A stretch of DNA of 64,000 nucleotides from Boothiomyces macroporosus. Lineage: Eukaryota; Chytridiomycota; Chytridiomycetes; Rhizophydiales; Terramycetaceae. Shown here piece after piece: positions 34,887 through 46,754 of this stretch. The notes under the pieces are model-generated. The model ran no database searches, was not told the DNA's origin, and was given only the letters and a program-made list of their open reading frames with translations. Location: NCBI GenBank assembly GCA_027604185.1, contig JADGKB010000056.1:30880-94879 (forward strand), written 5' to 3'. Position numbers and translations under genes: made by a program. Position 1 is the stretch's first letter. Each line of letters begins with the position of its first letter.

Positions 34887-36535
34887 TTATTGTCTCTTTG
34901 TAAACTTTAGTTCAAATTGCTCAACAGATTGAATGGTAACACCTAAATCAGACACCGTAATCTCTTGTTCTTTGGCAAATTCAAACGTAAATCTTTGACA
35001 AAGCATTGATAATACTGTTACGATTTCAATCTCGGCAAATCTCTTGCCCAAACAAGAACGTGTTCCTTCGGAAAACGGAATGAATGCGTATCTGTTGTAG
35101 CTAAAGAAGGATTTCAGCGGTACATCCTTCTTTATCATTTCTACAACAACATTGTGGTCTTTCGCTGCGTTTGGGTCTGCAAACCATCTTTCTGGCCGGA
35201 ATTTCAAAGAATCAGCACCCCAATATTTAGGGTTGTAATGAACAGCATGAGTATGTAAATCAACGATTGTTCCAGCAGGAATAGTGTATGGACCGAGTTT
35301 TTCATCCCTTTCCACACATTTTGGAACAAATAATACCGGCGGATACATTCTTAAAGCTTCGTTCATCACAGCCTAATTTAGATTTGGATTACGTGGACAT
35401 AGGGCATTTGCTTTATGTGATGGTATTCTACCGGACCATCACCACAGACTGATTTCACTTCGTGGTAAATTCTTTCTTGAATTAAAGGCGCTCTTGCAAG
35501 TTCTGCCATAGCAAAATTCAAAGTTCCCGCAGTAGTTTCATGGCTATTGTCAGCATCACTTACCCAGCAAACAAGAAAATAAACAAGTTGCCAAATATTT
35601 CTTGCTCTGTAAAGCCTTTTTCTGTTCCTTCATCTGTTTCAACAGATTGCGCAAGTGCATTTAGTAAATTTCCATCTCCTGGTCGTTTCTTTGCGTCTTC
35701 CAACAACTCTTTCATGTATGAGCTAAATTCATCAATAGCAAATTTAACATTCTGAATTCTCTTGATAGGAAGGTAATACATGAACTTTGGAATGGCAATG
35801 TACTTGTACAAATTGTTGAGCATGTTCTTTAGCGATTGTTTGAAAGTGTATCTGTGCCCTTTCGGTACTTGCCCTTCATCATTCCATGTTAACTGTACAC
35901 CCAAAGCAGCCCCTGAAAATACATGCAGGGCAATGTTGAACATAACTTTGGTAGTGTTGACACTATCCATTCCTTCCTTTTCCCACAATTTAATCAGTGA
36001 CTCAACCACATAAACTGTTTCAGAGTGCACTTTAATATTATTCTTTTCGCCAAAATTTGGTGCGCTAATTTTACGGTGTCGTTTCCATTCCTGCCCTTCA
36101 GTTGTAACCACGTTCTTCCCATAGATATCAATGATATTGTACAAATAAACCGGCTTGACAAACACATTCTTGTTTTCAATAATTTCCTGAATATAGTCGA
36201 CATTAGCAACAAATAATATAGTTCGATCTGGTCTACAAGCAAACACAATATCGTCCTTGAACTTTCCGTATCGATCCAACTTGGCATTGTAACCCCAATC
36301 GGATGGCAGTTCTTTCTTGTGTTTCGAGAAATCAAACTAGGTTAGAATCGATTACCCCAAGTTTCTTTAGTAATATTCCGAAAGGTAGGAATCCTTCATT
36401 GATGTAGGGTTTAGACTCTCGATTCAATCGGCGTACAATTGCGGCTCTCCTCTTGGTTTTGATTATATTGTATCCTGTAATTGATACGATCAGCACTGCC
36501 ACTGCCAGAGGAATTCTCCAGATTGACTTTTGCAT
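34887..36535 (-). CDS. cytochrome P450 monooxygenase
   Basis: Membrane-anchored haem monooxygenase. Introns 36337-36355, 35544-35563 and 35373-35392 leave 530 codons (529 aa). N-terminal anchor (IPLAVAVLIVSITGY), I-helix AGHETTAGT (spliced at AG|HET), K-helix NEALRMYPP (ExxR), PERW, and haem-binding loop FIPFSEGTRSCLGKRFAEIE with the Cys ligand. It belongs to the microsomal class. The CYP family and substrate cannot be set from sequence alone. Confidence 0.94.
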
Positions 36536-36588
36536 TGGTGAATTCTTTTTTCCGAGGATATGAATATTAATACAAGTAATGGGGTTTA

Positions 36589-37899
36589 TTATAATCCATA
36601 TGCTTTCGCAAGCTTTGGCTTCCAATTAACGATTGGGTGGGTTTCCATAGTCGCATTTTCATCCTCTTTCCACACTTTGATAGTCTTGTCGGCCTCACAT
36701 GTCAGCAACCTGGATCCACTCTTGTCAAATGTAGAGGCAAATATACCAGCTTCGTTTTCAAGAGAACCAGGCTGAGCAATTGCTTGATTGGTTTGGAAAT
36801 TATATCCAGTTTTCCAATCCCAAAAGTACATGCTACCATTATCGCCTTGATTAGTAATATTTACCTCCTGAAAACAATACTCCGTCTTGGTTGCAAGACA
36901 TGGTATTGATGATTGAATGGTGGCCTTCAAAGTTCTGAATAAAGTTTCCATTCGGTAACTGCCATTGCTTAATGTTGTCTGTAGACCCAGATGTAAATGA
37001 GAATGCATTGGGATGCATAGCCAACGATCTGACACCTACATTAGCAATAGTTACCTTTCTTGTGATGTGTTAAAGTAGTCATTGCTTTCCCGGTTGATAA
37101 ATCCCATAGTTTAATAGTAGAGTCTGCAGAAGCAGTAATAATCTGAGGATCCACTCCGTTCGTTTGAATAGCGTTAACAGTATTAATATGTCCAGTCAAT
37201 GCGAATATCTGATTCTTTGTTCTCATGTCCCATACTCTAGCAGTAGAATCTCTGCCTCCAGTTACTAGTACATCAAGGGTGGGATGAAGCGCAAGCGAAT
37301 AAATACCAGACAAATGCCCATGATAATGTCTAATTACTTTGTTGTATTCCAAATCCCAGCACTTAATTTGTTTATCTTCACCACAAGAAAACAAGTATGG
37401 ATGTCTATCAGATATAGCAACCCCTCTTACAGTAGAGATATGGCCAGTGAGGGATAGTTTAAGAGTGCCAGATGCCATATCCCAGATCTTTATCATGCGA
37501 TCACTTGCACCAGTGGCAAACCACTCATTTGAAGGATCTATATCTATACAACGAACCCATCCAGTATGCCCGCTGATAACCTACAATAAATAATATAGTT
37601 ACCCTCATTAGCTTCCATGGCGGGTGCCAGTCTGGTTTTGGCATCTTTCTACTCTCCTTAATCTTGATCAATTGCTGCGAATTGCTAAATAGCGGCTCTT
37701 TCGTCTCTTCTTTTTCCTTTACTACCAACGCACTTGAGACTTGTTTCTTGAATTTCTTTTCGACTTGTTCTGGCAGTACACCCAAGTCCTTGTATTCATC
37801 CAGTATCTTTGCGGTAATCTTGAGCCTCCGTCCGACTATATTTTCACCGTTGTAACTGTCTCCAAACAAGTCGTGAGTCCTCTTCAAGTTTTTCAACAT
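36589..37899 (-). CDS. WD40 spliceosome factor Prp46/PLRG1
   Basis: Component of the Prp19 complex (NTC) activating the spliceosome. Introns 37581-37602, 37036-37054 and 36846-36864 leave 417 codons (416 aa). The family hallmark [20 protein letters not shown] introduces seven WD40 repeats ([68 protein letters not shown] and others). The start is ATG 37899 ([12 protein letters not shown]). Confidence 0.95.
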
Positions 37900-37939
37900 T
37901 GAGATCAAAAAGAAATTTCAAAAAGTCGATTTTATTAAA

Positions 37940-39151
37940 TTACACTAGATTCTTTTCAAATAGTAGATTCTGAACCATGAATTCTTGGATATCACCATCT
38001 AGACAATTGTCCACGTCATTCCGTTGGTAACCGCTCCTGGTATCTTTAATCATTTGATACGGATGCAAAACATAGTTCCGGATCTGGTTTCCCCATTTAA
38101 TTCCTTCCTGGCTGTCATAGATATTCTTTTTTTCCATTTCCTTTTTCTTCAATTCCAATTGGTAAAGTTTGGATTTCAGCAACTCCAAGCCAATCTTTTT
38201 GTTTTGATGCTGCGATTTCTCTGTTTGACTGAATACCGTAATTCCAGTTGGCAAGTGAGTCAATCTAACAGCACTCTCTGTGGTATTGACGTGTCTATAT
38301 TAGTAGTGAATACTGTCCGCCTTTGGTCAGAAAGAGTTACCTGCTCCCTGTGCACGCATTACTTCTATCTTTAGCTCGCTAGGATGTATTTCTATTTCTG
38401 TTTTTTCTACATCAATCGCAGGAGAAACAGACACGTTACAAAAAGAAGTGTGTCTCTTGTTTTGAGCTAAATTAGCAATGGTTACAATCAAATGGGGAAC
38501 ATCTTACAAATCTGTGTACTCCTGATTCATTTTTAGCCCAGCCATAAGCATACTCTCCTTTGATTTGAATAGTGGCTGTTTTATAACCAGCAATTTCTCC
38601 CTCAACACGGTCAATGACTTTGGATTCATATCCTTGAAGCTGACCCCATCTCTCATACATTCTGGTCAGTATCTGCACCCAGTCACAGGCTTCTACACCT
38701 CCTACACCGGCTGCTATTAAATAGAGTTACCTCTTATTTCAATGAAACAGTCATTGAAATCACCTTCTTCATTCAGCACTTGTTTTAAAAAGTAGTCATA
38801 GACTTTGGTGTCTAATTCTTTAAAATCAACTAATATTTCATTCATCATATCTTCGTCTGCATCGCTGATTAATTCTTCAAAATCAACCATTTGCTGGTTG
38901 TAATTATTATATTTATCAAGATCCGCTAATATCTTTGATTTTTGTTGTTGCTGTTGAATTGCTAATTTCTGGTTATCCTGCCAATACAAGTCTGGATTCA
39001 ATAAGGATAATTGGTTCTTGCTTTCGGTAATCAGTGGCTCTAATTTCTTTAAATTTGACTTGATTTTCTCGCTGGTAACATTGATTTCCAGCATTGTTTC
39101 TTTGATAGTTGAAAATCTTTTTAGCGCACATCTATTAATCAATTTGAACAT
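37940..39151 (-). CDS. mitochondrial class I release factor, RF2 type
   Basis: Releases peptides at stop codons on organellar ribosomes. Introns 38711-38730, 38467-38485, 38321-38340 and 38295-38313 leave 378 codons (377 aa). N-terminus [18 protein letters not shown] is a likely mitochondrial presequence. Domain 1 is a coiled coil with a Gln run. [20 protein letters not shown] is the RF2/RF1 signature. The discriminator is SPF ([15 protein letters not shown]), the RF2 tripeptide reading UGA/UAA, not the PxT of RF1. GGQ lies in [20 protein letters not shown]. Most of GGQ is encoded by a 7-nt exon (38314-38320) between two ultra-short introns. Confidence 0.93.
38314..38320 (-). other. 7-nt micro-exon carrying most of the GGQ codons
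   Basis: The minus-strand exon GCGGACA lies between introns 38321-38340 (20 nt) and 38295-38313 (19 nt). Joined G|GC GGA CA|A, it encodes Gly-Gly-Gln. Both borders are canonical GT...AG. Confidence 0.85.
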
Positions 39152-39350
39152 TATTTTTTGAGAAGAAAAAAAGTTTGAAAGGAATAAATGTTAAAGATTC
39201 AAAATTACCTACTGTGTAGTTGCATAACTGTAGATGGTAAAGCGGATAATTTCTCAATAAATTTAAATTCTCAATATCTGTAAATCGACCATTATGACTC
39301 GAGTGATTTTTCAGAGATAAAATTCCAATTTTTTGCAAATCTTGAAAAGC

Positions 39351-41507
39351 ATGGCAGAAAAAAAGAAAAAGGAAGAATCATCCTATCCGCTAGAAGTATT
39401 CCTTGCTAATAAAGGTATCTCCTCAACCGGAATACATCCAGCATCGTATTGAAATGTTTGAAAAGTTGCTCAAGGAGTACAATGAAGAAGTTGAACAAAA
39501 ACCAAGGGAACCAATTACCATTTCATTGCTGGATGGAAGAAAGATTGACGCTACAGCTTGGGAAACTACCCCGTTGAATATCGCTGAATCAATCAGTAAA
39601 TCATTGGCGAAAAGAGTAGTGATTGCCAAGGTAAGATTAGCTAATGTAGGTCGACGGAACTTTGTTTGACCTTGTCCGTCCATTCGAAAAATCATGCACT
39701 CTTGAACTGCTTGATTTTGAATCAGATGATGGCAAAAAAGTATTTTGGCACTCTTCTGCTCACGTTTTGGGTGAAGCCTGTGAATTGCATTACGGCTGCC
39801 ACCTGTGTTTGGGACCTCCAATTGACGACGGGTTCTTTTATGAAATGGGAAGTGAAAGACCCGTCACTTTGGGAGACTATCAACATTTGAACTCCTTGAC
39901 CAAGAGAGCTACTTCTGAAGAGCAGCCTTTCCAAAGATTGGTAGTTACAAAGGAAAACCTTTTGGAAATGTTCAAGGTGCTTGTATTTTAATTCCTAGCA
40001 CAACAAATACAAGCAATACATGATTGGTGAAAAAGTACCTGACGGCACTTCCACCACTGTTTATCGCTGCGGTCCTTTGATCGATCTTTGCACTGGTCCT
40101 CATATTCCTCATACTGGCAGAATTAAAGCCATCAAGGTTGTAAAGAACTCTTCCTCTTACTTTTTGGCTGATGCCAAGAATGACACTCTGCAAAGAGTTT
40201 ACGGTATCTCATTCCCTGAAGCAAAAATGATGAAAGAATGGGAGAAATTCATGGAAGAAGCTGAAAAGAGAGATCATCGTAGAATCGGTATTGTAAGTCT
40301 TTCTTTATCTTAGGAACAAGAATTATTCTTCTTTAACGATTTATCCCCAGGATCCTGCTTTTTCCAGCCTAACGGAGCAAGAATTTACAACACTTTGTTG
40401 GAGTTACAAAAGTCAGAATACTGGAAAAGAGGATTCCAGGAAGTTATCACTCCAAACATGTACAACACCAAATTGTGGGAAACTTCTGGACATTTGGCCA
40501 ATTACAAGGATGATATGTTTACCTTTGATATTGATAAGGAAATGTGGGCTTTGAAGCCAATGAATTGTCCAGGTCACTGTGTAATCTTTAAACACCGTGA
40601 AAGATCTTATCGTGAATTGCCTCTTAGACTTGCCGATTTTGGTGTTATTCACCGTAACGAGGCTTCTGGCGCTTTGTCTGGTTTAACTCGTGTCCGTCGT
40701 TTCCAACAAGATGATGCTCACATTTTCTGCAGAGTGGACCAAATTAAAGAGGAAATGAATGGATGTCTGGACTTTTTGAGACACGTTTATGGAATCTTTG
40801 GATTTACTTTCAGACTTGCATTGTCAACCAGACCTGAAAAGTTTTTGGGTGAAATCGCCACATGGGACAAGGCAGAAGAATTGTTGAGAGAATCATTGAA
40901 TGATTTTGGTTACCCTTGGGAACTGAATGAAGGAGATGGTGCTTTCTATGGACCAAAGATTGACATTACCATCACTGATGCTCTAAGACGTAAACATCAA
41001 TGTGCTACCATTCAACTTGATTTCCAATTGCCTGAACGCTTCAAGTTGGATTACAGAACTGACAATCCAGAATCTCCATTCGCTAGACCAGTTATGATCC
41101 ATCGTGCTGTCTTGGGATCTTTGGAACGTATGATTGCCATTCTTACTGAAAACTATGGTGGTAAATGGCCATTCTGGCTTTCGCCTCGTCAAGTTGTCGT
41201 CATTCCAATTGCCAACACTTATTACGAGTATGCTGAAGAAGTTCAAAAGATCCTTCACGAAAACGGATTGCATGCCGAAGTTGATGTTTCAGGAGATATG
41301 TTTAAAAAGAAGATTAGAAATGCAGAAATTGCACACATCAACTTTATCATGGTTGTTGGAGGTGACGAGCAAGCAAGTCGCAGTGTTAACGTACGTAACC
41401 GCGATGATCCAAACTCTAAAGCCCGTGGACAAGTTGTTTCTCTTGACGCTATTGTTGAAAAGTTGGTTGCTTTGAAAAAAACAAGGGCTGCAGATCAAAC
41501 CATTTGA
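39351..41507 (+). CDS. threonyl-tRNA synthetase
   Basis: Charges tRNA-Thr. Introns 39396-39414, 39631-39649, 39977-39998 and 40293-40313 leave 692 codons (691 aa). Lys-rich start ([11 protein letters not shown]), TGS domain ([20 protein letters not shown]), editing-domain motif [16 protein letters not shown] and ADAKND, class II motifs ([35 protein letters not shown]-type [27 protein letters not shown]), and the anticodon-binding domain at the end. No clear mitochondrial presequence. The divergent promoter with the release factor gene is 199 nt. Confidence 0.97.
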
Positions 41508-41785
41508 ATAAAATGCAGTTTACTTTTATGCATTGGCAACTACTTTAAGGCAAATCATTATCCACTTGAGCTAGTCAAGCTTTACTAAAAGGGGTTTCTG
41601 GACTGAGAATCCTGACTTTATGGGAATTTTTCAATTTTACTGGAAATGGTAGACGACAGCAAAAGGATAAACTTCCTGTGAATACAACATCTACGAGTAC
41701 AAGATTAAAGTATTCCCCAAGAAAACGTTTTGCTGCATTGTTTGAAATACCGCAATATAACGTCATTTGATAGTTACTCCACAAC

Positions 41786-42879
41786 ATGACTGGCGGCAAC
41801 AATAATGAAGTAAACGTTGAGGCATATCTCAGAAACGAAAAGAAACTCTACGAACAGACTATGAAAGATCCCAGATTACTGCTGCTGGGGCCATCAGATT
41901 CTGGCAAATCAACATTGCTCAAGCAAATGAAGATTATACATTTGAATGGATTCACCAAACAGGAAAAAGAAAGCTCGAAAATCAATATTCTTAATGGAAT
42001 TATTGCATGGCTGTCTAAAATGGCCAGATCCAAGGAAATTGTTGATCAAGTAAGAATAATTAACTTGGTTGTCCAGTGACGTTATAGAGTTTACAAATGC
42101 CTGGCCCACACCAGATAGAATTGTCCCAGCGGAAATTCAAAATAAATTAATTGAATTTTGGAAAGAGAACAGTTCACTGGAAAACTTGACCACTCTAAAT
42201 ATTCCAGACACCACCGAATAGTATTTCTAGCTGACAGTAGCTTTATGAATAATTTTGAAAGAATATGCAACAAAAACTATGTCCCAACCAACGACGATAT
42301 CCTGAATTTACGTACAGTTACCCAAAATATTACGGAAACAGTGTTCCAGCATAACAAGCAAACTTTCCGGATATTTGATGTGAGTGGTCTGTCTTATCAT
42401 CGTAAATTCTGGTTCAGTTACTTTGATAATTGCCATTCAGTGTTGTATGTGGCTTCTTTAAGCTGCTACGACCAGACTATGGTGGAAAACGAAACCGTAA
42501 ATCGAATGGCAGATTCCCTGGTGTTATTTGAACAGATTTGCAACCATCCATTGCTAGTTAAAAACAATTTTGTTTTATTTCTAAACAAACGAGATTTGTT
42601 TGAACGAAAAGTCAAGACCATTCCTATATCATCGACATTTCCTGAATATGATGGTCCGCATTCACTAACTGTAGGCAAACCAGGAAGCTTTTCCAAGGGC
42701 TTGGCGTTCTTCAAAAAGAAATTTGAAGCGCAAGTAAAAACAAAGCATTCATTAGTGGTTCACGTTACATGTTGCACAGATACCAAGGCTATGACAGTAA
42801 TCATATCCAGCTTAATGTAAATATTGCTTAATGTAGTAATTCTATCCTTAAACAAGTAATAAATGACTTGGGTATTTAA
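41786..42879 (+). CDS. atypical G-protein alpha subunit 1
   Basis: 337 aa after removing introns 42050-42068, 42221-42240, 42654-42674 and 42817-42836. P-loop [13 protein letters not shown], switch [17 protein letters not shown] (catalytic Arg kept), switch [15 protein letters not shown] (DVGGQ changed to DVSGL, so Leu at the catalytic Gln), NKxD in [16 protein letters not shown], and tail NDLGI. The first intron ends ...TTAACTTGG, without the usual AG; the frame and the alignment to the paralogues require this end. No Met-Gly start for myristoylation. First of three plus-strand copies. Confidence 0.88.
42050..42068 (+). other. intron with non-AG acceptor in G-alpha 1
   Basis: 19-nt intron starting GTAAGA with TTAAC before the 3' end, but ending GG. 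Downstream LSSDVIEF then aligns with the paralogues (LHTKIKEF, IHKELYDF). Confidence 0.6.
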
Positions 42880-42921
42880 TATCTAAATAAAATTATTTCA
42901 AAAGTTTACTTTCCATTGTTG

Positions 42922-44074
42922 ATGATGAGTGACAAGCCAAGTCGAGCATCGTGATCGCTTGCTAACTATAGACGTGTATCACAGTCAGTCAAGCCAATGA
43001 GTGTCGAAGAGTATCTGAAAAAGGAAAAGAAAGAGTATATGTTAAAACAGCGGGAGCCGAGATTGTTACTTTTGGGATCATCAGATAGTGGAAAGTCCAC
43101 ACTAATCAAACAGCTCAAAATACTGCATATGAATGGGTTTACTAATGAAGAGCGCATGTTTGCAAAGGCGAATATTGTAAATGGAGTCATGGAAGCCATG
43201 CGAAAATTATTACAAAAACTGGGAAATAATATGAAGGAGGTATAACCCAATTAATCCTGATTCATAAAGAGCTTTACGATTTTACAGAAAAATGGCCTAC
43301 GACGGATCGTCTAATTTCGCAGGATACATGCGACAAGATTGTGGGTGTATGGATAGAAAAGGAGATTCAAGAACTGATAAATGTTGCCCAAATACCAGAA
43401 AACACTGATTAGTAAATTCATTTTAAGATCAGCTTCATGGCCCACCTAGCGCGTATCTGTGAACCGGATTATATCCCTACAGACCTGGACATATTAAACC
43501 TGCGAACAGTAACTACCAATATATCCGAAACAGTTTTTGAGTATAAAAACAAAAAATACCATTTCTTTGATGTTAGCGGGCTATCATACCACAGAAAATT
43601 TTGGATAAGTTATTTCGACCAAGTTCATACAGTATTATTTGTCGCATCACTCGCAGCTTACGATCAATACATGATTGAGGATAACACAGTGAATAGAATG
43701 ACGGATTCGCTGGTCCTGTTTGAACAAATGGTTAATCACCCTCTCCTAGAGTCCCAATCATTCGTACTATTTCTAAACAAAAAGGATTTGTTTGAAAAGA
43801 AAGTCAAGCATATACCAATCCATATTAATTTCCCAGAGTACGATGGTAATCCTAACTTACCAAGGTAAACCAAATAGCAATTCGCAAGGTCTCCGGTTTT
43901 TTAGAAACAAATTCATCAGTCAATACAAAGGGCAGAAAAAGGATATCATTACTCATATTACATGCTGTACGGACACTCAATCAATGGCAATTATTATTTC
44001 AAGCTTAATGTAATCATAATTGACTTAGTGTATCTATGTATAATCAAAACATGCGCTCTGTAGGAGCTTTTTAA
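42922..44074 (+). CDS. atypical G-protein alpha subunit 2
   Basis: 350 aa from ATG 42922 (a second ATG follows at once). Introns 42951-42971, 43240-43259, 43412-43432, 43846-43864 and 44010-44028. P-loop LLLLGSSDSGKST, switch [17 protein letters not shown], switch [15 protein letters not shown] with Leu for the catalytic Gln, LFLNKKDLFE, TCCTDT, tail RSVGAF. The second intron ends ...TTAATCCTG instead of AG. Intron positions match the other copies (N-terminus, start of the helical domain, Y|F, DG|KP, C-terminus). Confidence 0.87.
43240..43259 (+). other. intron with TG acceptor in G-alpha 2
   Basis: 20-nt intron, GTATAA...TTAATCCTG. Using the next AG would break the frame; this end gives KE|IHKELYDF in line with the paralogues. 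Confidence 0.6.
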
Positions 44075-44267
44075 CAAGCAACATCGACTGCCTTTATCTT
44101 TCTACACCGGTGCTGTAAGAAGTCAGTCGCTGGTCGTTTATTTCAATAAAGGCTTCAAAGTCAGCATGTGTAATTTGACAATGGGCATGGATGGGCCATT
44201 GTTGTCCATTCATAGAAGGGGCAAGTGCCGTGGTAAGAAAAAACCACCTTGTTTGACTTCTTCCGAA

Positions 44268-45376
44268 ATGAGCACTTCGCCGAATGTCAATAGACACAAA
44301 GAAGTAGAGCAGTATTTGAAAAATGAAAAGAAACAGTTTCTGGAATGGCAAAAGGAGCCCAAGTTGCTCATACTGGGTGCCTCAGATTGTGGAAAGTCAA
44401 CATTACTAAAGCAGCTCAAGATCATGCATTTGAATGGATTCACTGATGAGGAAAAAGCCAGTGCGAGAATCAATATACTAAATGGGCTAATTATATCAAT
44501 CAATAAAATTGTGGAGTATTTAAACAATCCTTCGGAATCGGTAGGAGGAAAATTAACACAGCTACACACAAAGATTAAGGAATTCGTCCATGATTGGCCA
44601 ACAGCGGATTATATGATACCATCTGAAATTGCAGACGCGATTGTAGAAGTTTGGAAAGCGCAAGCAGTACAAGATACTCTATTCACTTTGCAAATACCTG
44701 AAACTACAGATTAGTATCTGATACTTAACAAAGCTTTATTAATGACGTACACCGACTCATTCAGCCATCTTACTCTCCTACAAATTTGGACATTTTAAAC
44801 TTACGCACAGTTACGATGAACATTTCAGAAACCAGCTTTTTATACAAGGGTAAAATGTTTCACTTTTTCGACGTTAGTGGACTATCATACCATCGAAAAT
44901 TTTGGATATCCTACTTTGACTGTGTACACACCATACTTTTCGTCACTTCGCTGGCATCTTACGACCAAGTGATGATTGAAGACTCAAGCAAGAATCGTAT
45001 GAGCGACTCGATTACATTGTTTGCGGATATCGTAAACCATCCACTGCTCTACAAGCAAAACTTTGTATTATTTATGAACAAGAAGGATTTGTTTGAGAAG
45101 AAAGTTAAAACGATACCAATCAGAAGGCATTTCCCGGAATTTGATGGTAAGCCATTCTTGAAATCAGGGAAACAACATAGCGCCAGTCACGGTATCAAAT
45201 TTTTCAAAAACAAGTTTCTTACACAAGTCAAAGAAGAAAAGGATATCACTACATTAGTAACGTGTTGCACAGATACAGAAACAATGTCTGTTATTATTAC
45301 AAGTTTAATGTACAATTGGATTGACTATAGGGTGTCCATATTTGAGCAAGATATGAGTGGGATTGGGTTGCATTAA
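44268..45376 (+). CDS. atypical G-protein alpha subunit 3
   Basis: 341 aa from ATG 44268 (MSTSPNVNRH), chosen because it matches the paralogue N-terminal length; an in-frame upstream ATG at 44166 would add 34 residues. Introns 44541-44561, 44715-44734, 45147-45167 and 45310-45330. Three of the four are 21 nt and stop-free, so retention would go unnoticed in an ORF scan. P-loop LLILGASDCGKST, switch [17 protein letters not shown], switch [31 protein letters not shown], tail MSGIGLH. Last plus-strand copy; it converges on the minus-strand array. Confidence 0.87.
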
Positions 45377-45451
45377 AACATTAACTGCAAATATATTTTA
45401 CAAGATATCTATTTAAAATTTGTAGTATAAATGGGTTGGGAATGATTTTTA

Positions 45452-46657
45452 TTATACTAATCCAATATCTGACATATTTTGGTGCACTACACTGGATCTA
45501 TCGGGTTAACAAAGAATTACATGACTGAAGCTACAATGTTTTTCATAGTATTTGTATCTGTGCAACAAGTTAAATGGGAATATATATGCTTGTTTTCATT
45601 TTTACTTTGCGCGATGAATTTTGCATTAAAGAACTTGACACCTTGAGACACACTTCCTTCTTTACCTTCCTTTAGGAATAATTACCTTGGTATTCCGGAA
45701 AAAATTCATTAATTGGAATCTTTTTGACTTTCTTTTCATATAAATCTTTCTTGTTGAAAAATAGGATGATATCTGGTTTGGATAACGCTGGGTTGTTTAC
45801 AATTTGGTCGAAAAGTACCAATGCATCCACCATTCTATTAACGGTTGGGTCTTCTACCATCGTCTGATCGTATGACGATAAAGAGACAATGTATAATATC
45901 GCTGCTACATCATCAAAGTAGGGAATCCACTGTTTCCTATGATGCTTTAGTCCACTAACGTCAAACATGTGGAGTCTTGTTCGATCCAACTGGAAAACGT
46001 TGCAAGAAATGTGCTGGGTAACTGTTCGCAGCATGAGCACATCTTCATTAAATTCTAGTTTACCTTCATTGGTTGGGTCATAGTCCGCCTTCAAAAATCT
46101 ACTAATGTCGTTGAAAAAGCTGTAATCAGATCTGAATTACTATTCTGTTGTATCGGGTAACATTTTAGGTCCAATCCTCGCAAAGGTTTCTTGCACCTCT
46201 TTTTCGTTCCATAGGTTATGTATGTGTTCTCCCATTTCCGGGGGAAGGGCGGATGATCCGTCTTCATCCAACTCTGAAAGCGCTTTGAATAAATCTGCAT
46301 ATTTCTACATTAAAATTCTTTACATCTTCCAAAATCTCCTTTACTTCTGGTGTGCATTCACGGACGAGTACGTTGATTGCATCGTAAATATTCTTTCTAA
46401 TATTCACAGCACTTCTTTCCTTTTCTTCTTTGCTAAATCCACTTCCGTGCAATATCTTCATTTGTTTTAGTAGTGTAGATTTCCCAGAATCTGATGATCC
46501 AAGAAGCAGTAGCTTTGGCTCCCTTTTGTACTGCTCATACGTCCTCTTTTCTTCCTTTAGATATTTCTCAATATCCTTATTAATCTTTACGCTTTCTTTT
46601 CTACTATAAGCTTTTGTTTTACTTGCGTGGTCCCCCAGGTGTGTTGGTGTCACCCAT
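45452..46657 (-). CDS. atypical G-protein alpha subunit 4
   Basis: 366 aa; introns 46601-46622, 46305-46323, 46120-46140, 45666-45685 and 45498-45520. ATG 46657 gives MGDTNTPGGPR, an acceptable N-myristoylation signal (MGxxxT), the clearest in the array; it depends on the 22-nt first intron. P-loop LLLLGSSDSGKST, switch I LMLRTVTQHISCNVF, switch II FDVSGLKHHRKQW, LFFNKKDLYE, TCCTDT, tail MSDIGLV. First of four minus-strand copies. Confidence 0.88.
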
Positions 46658-46754
46658 CAAATGTCAAAAGTAAAATGTCACGTCATTTGTAAGGTGGATT
46701 TGGCCAAACAATGAACAATGTTTTTTATTACTTCAAACTAGGCAAGCTAATGAT

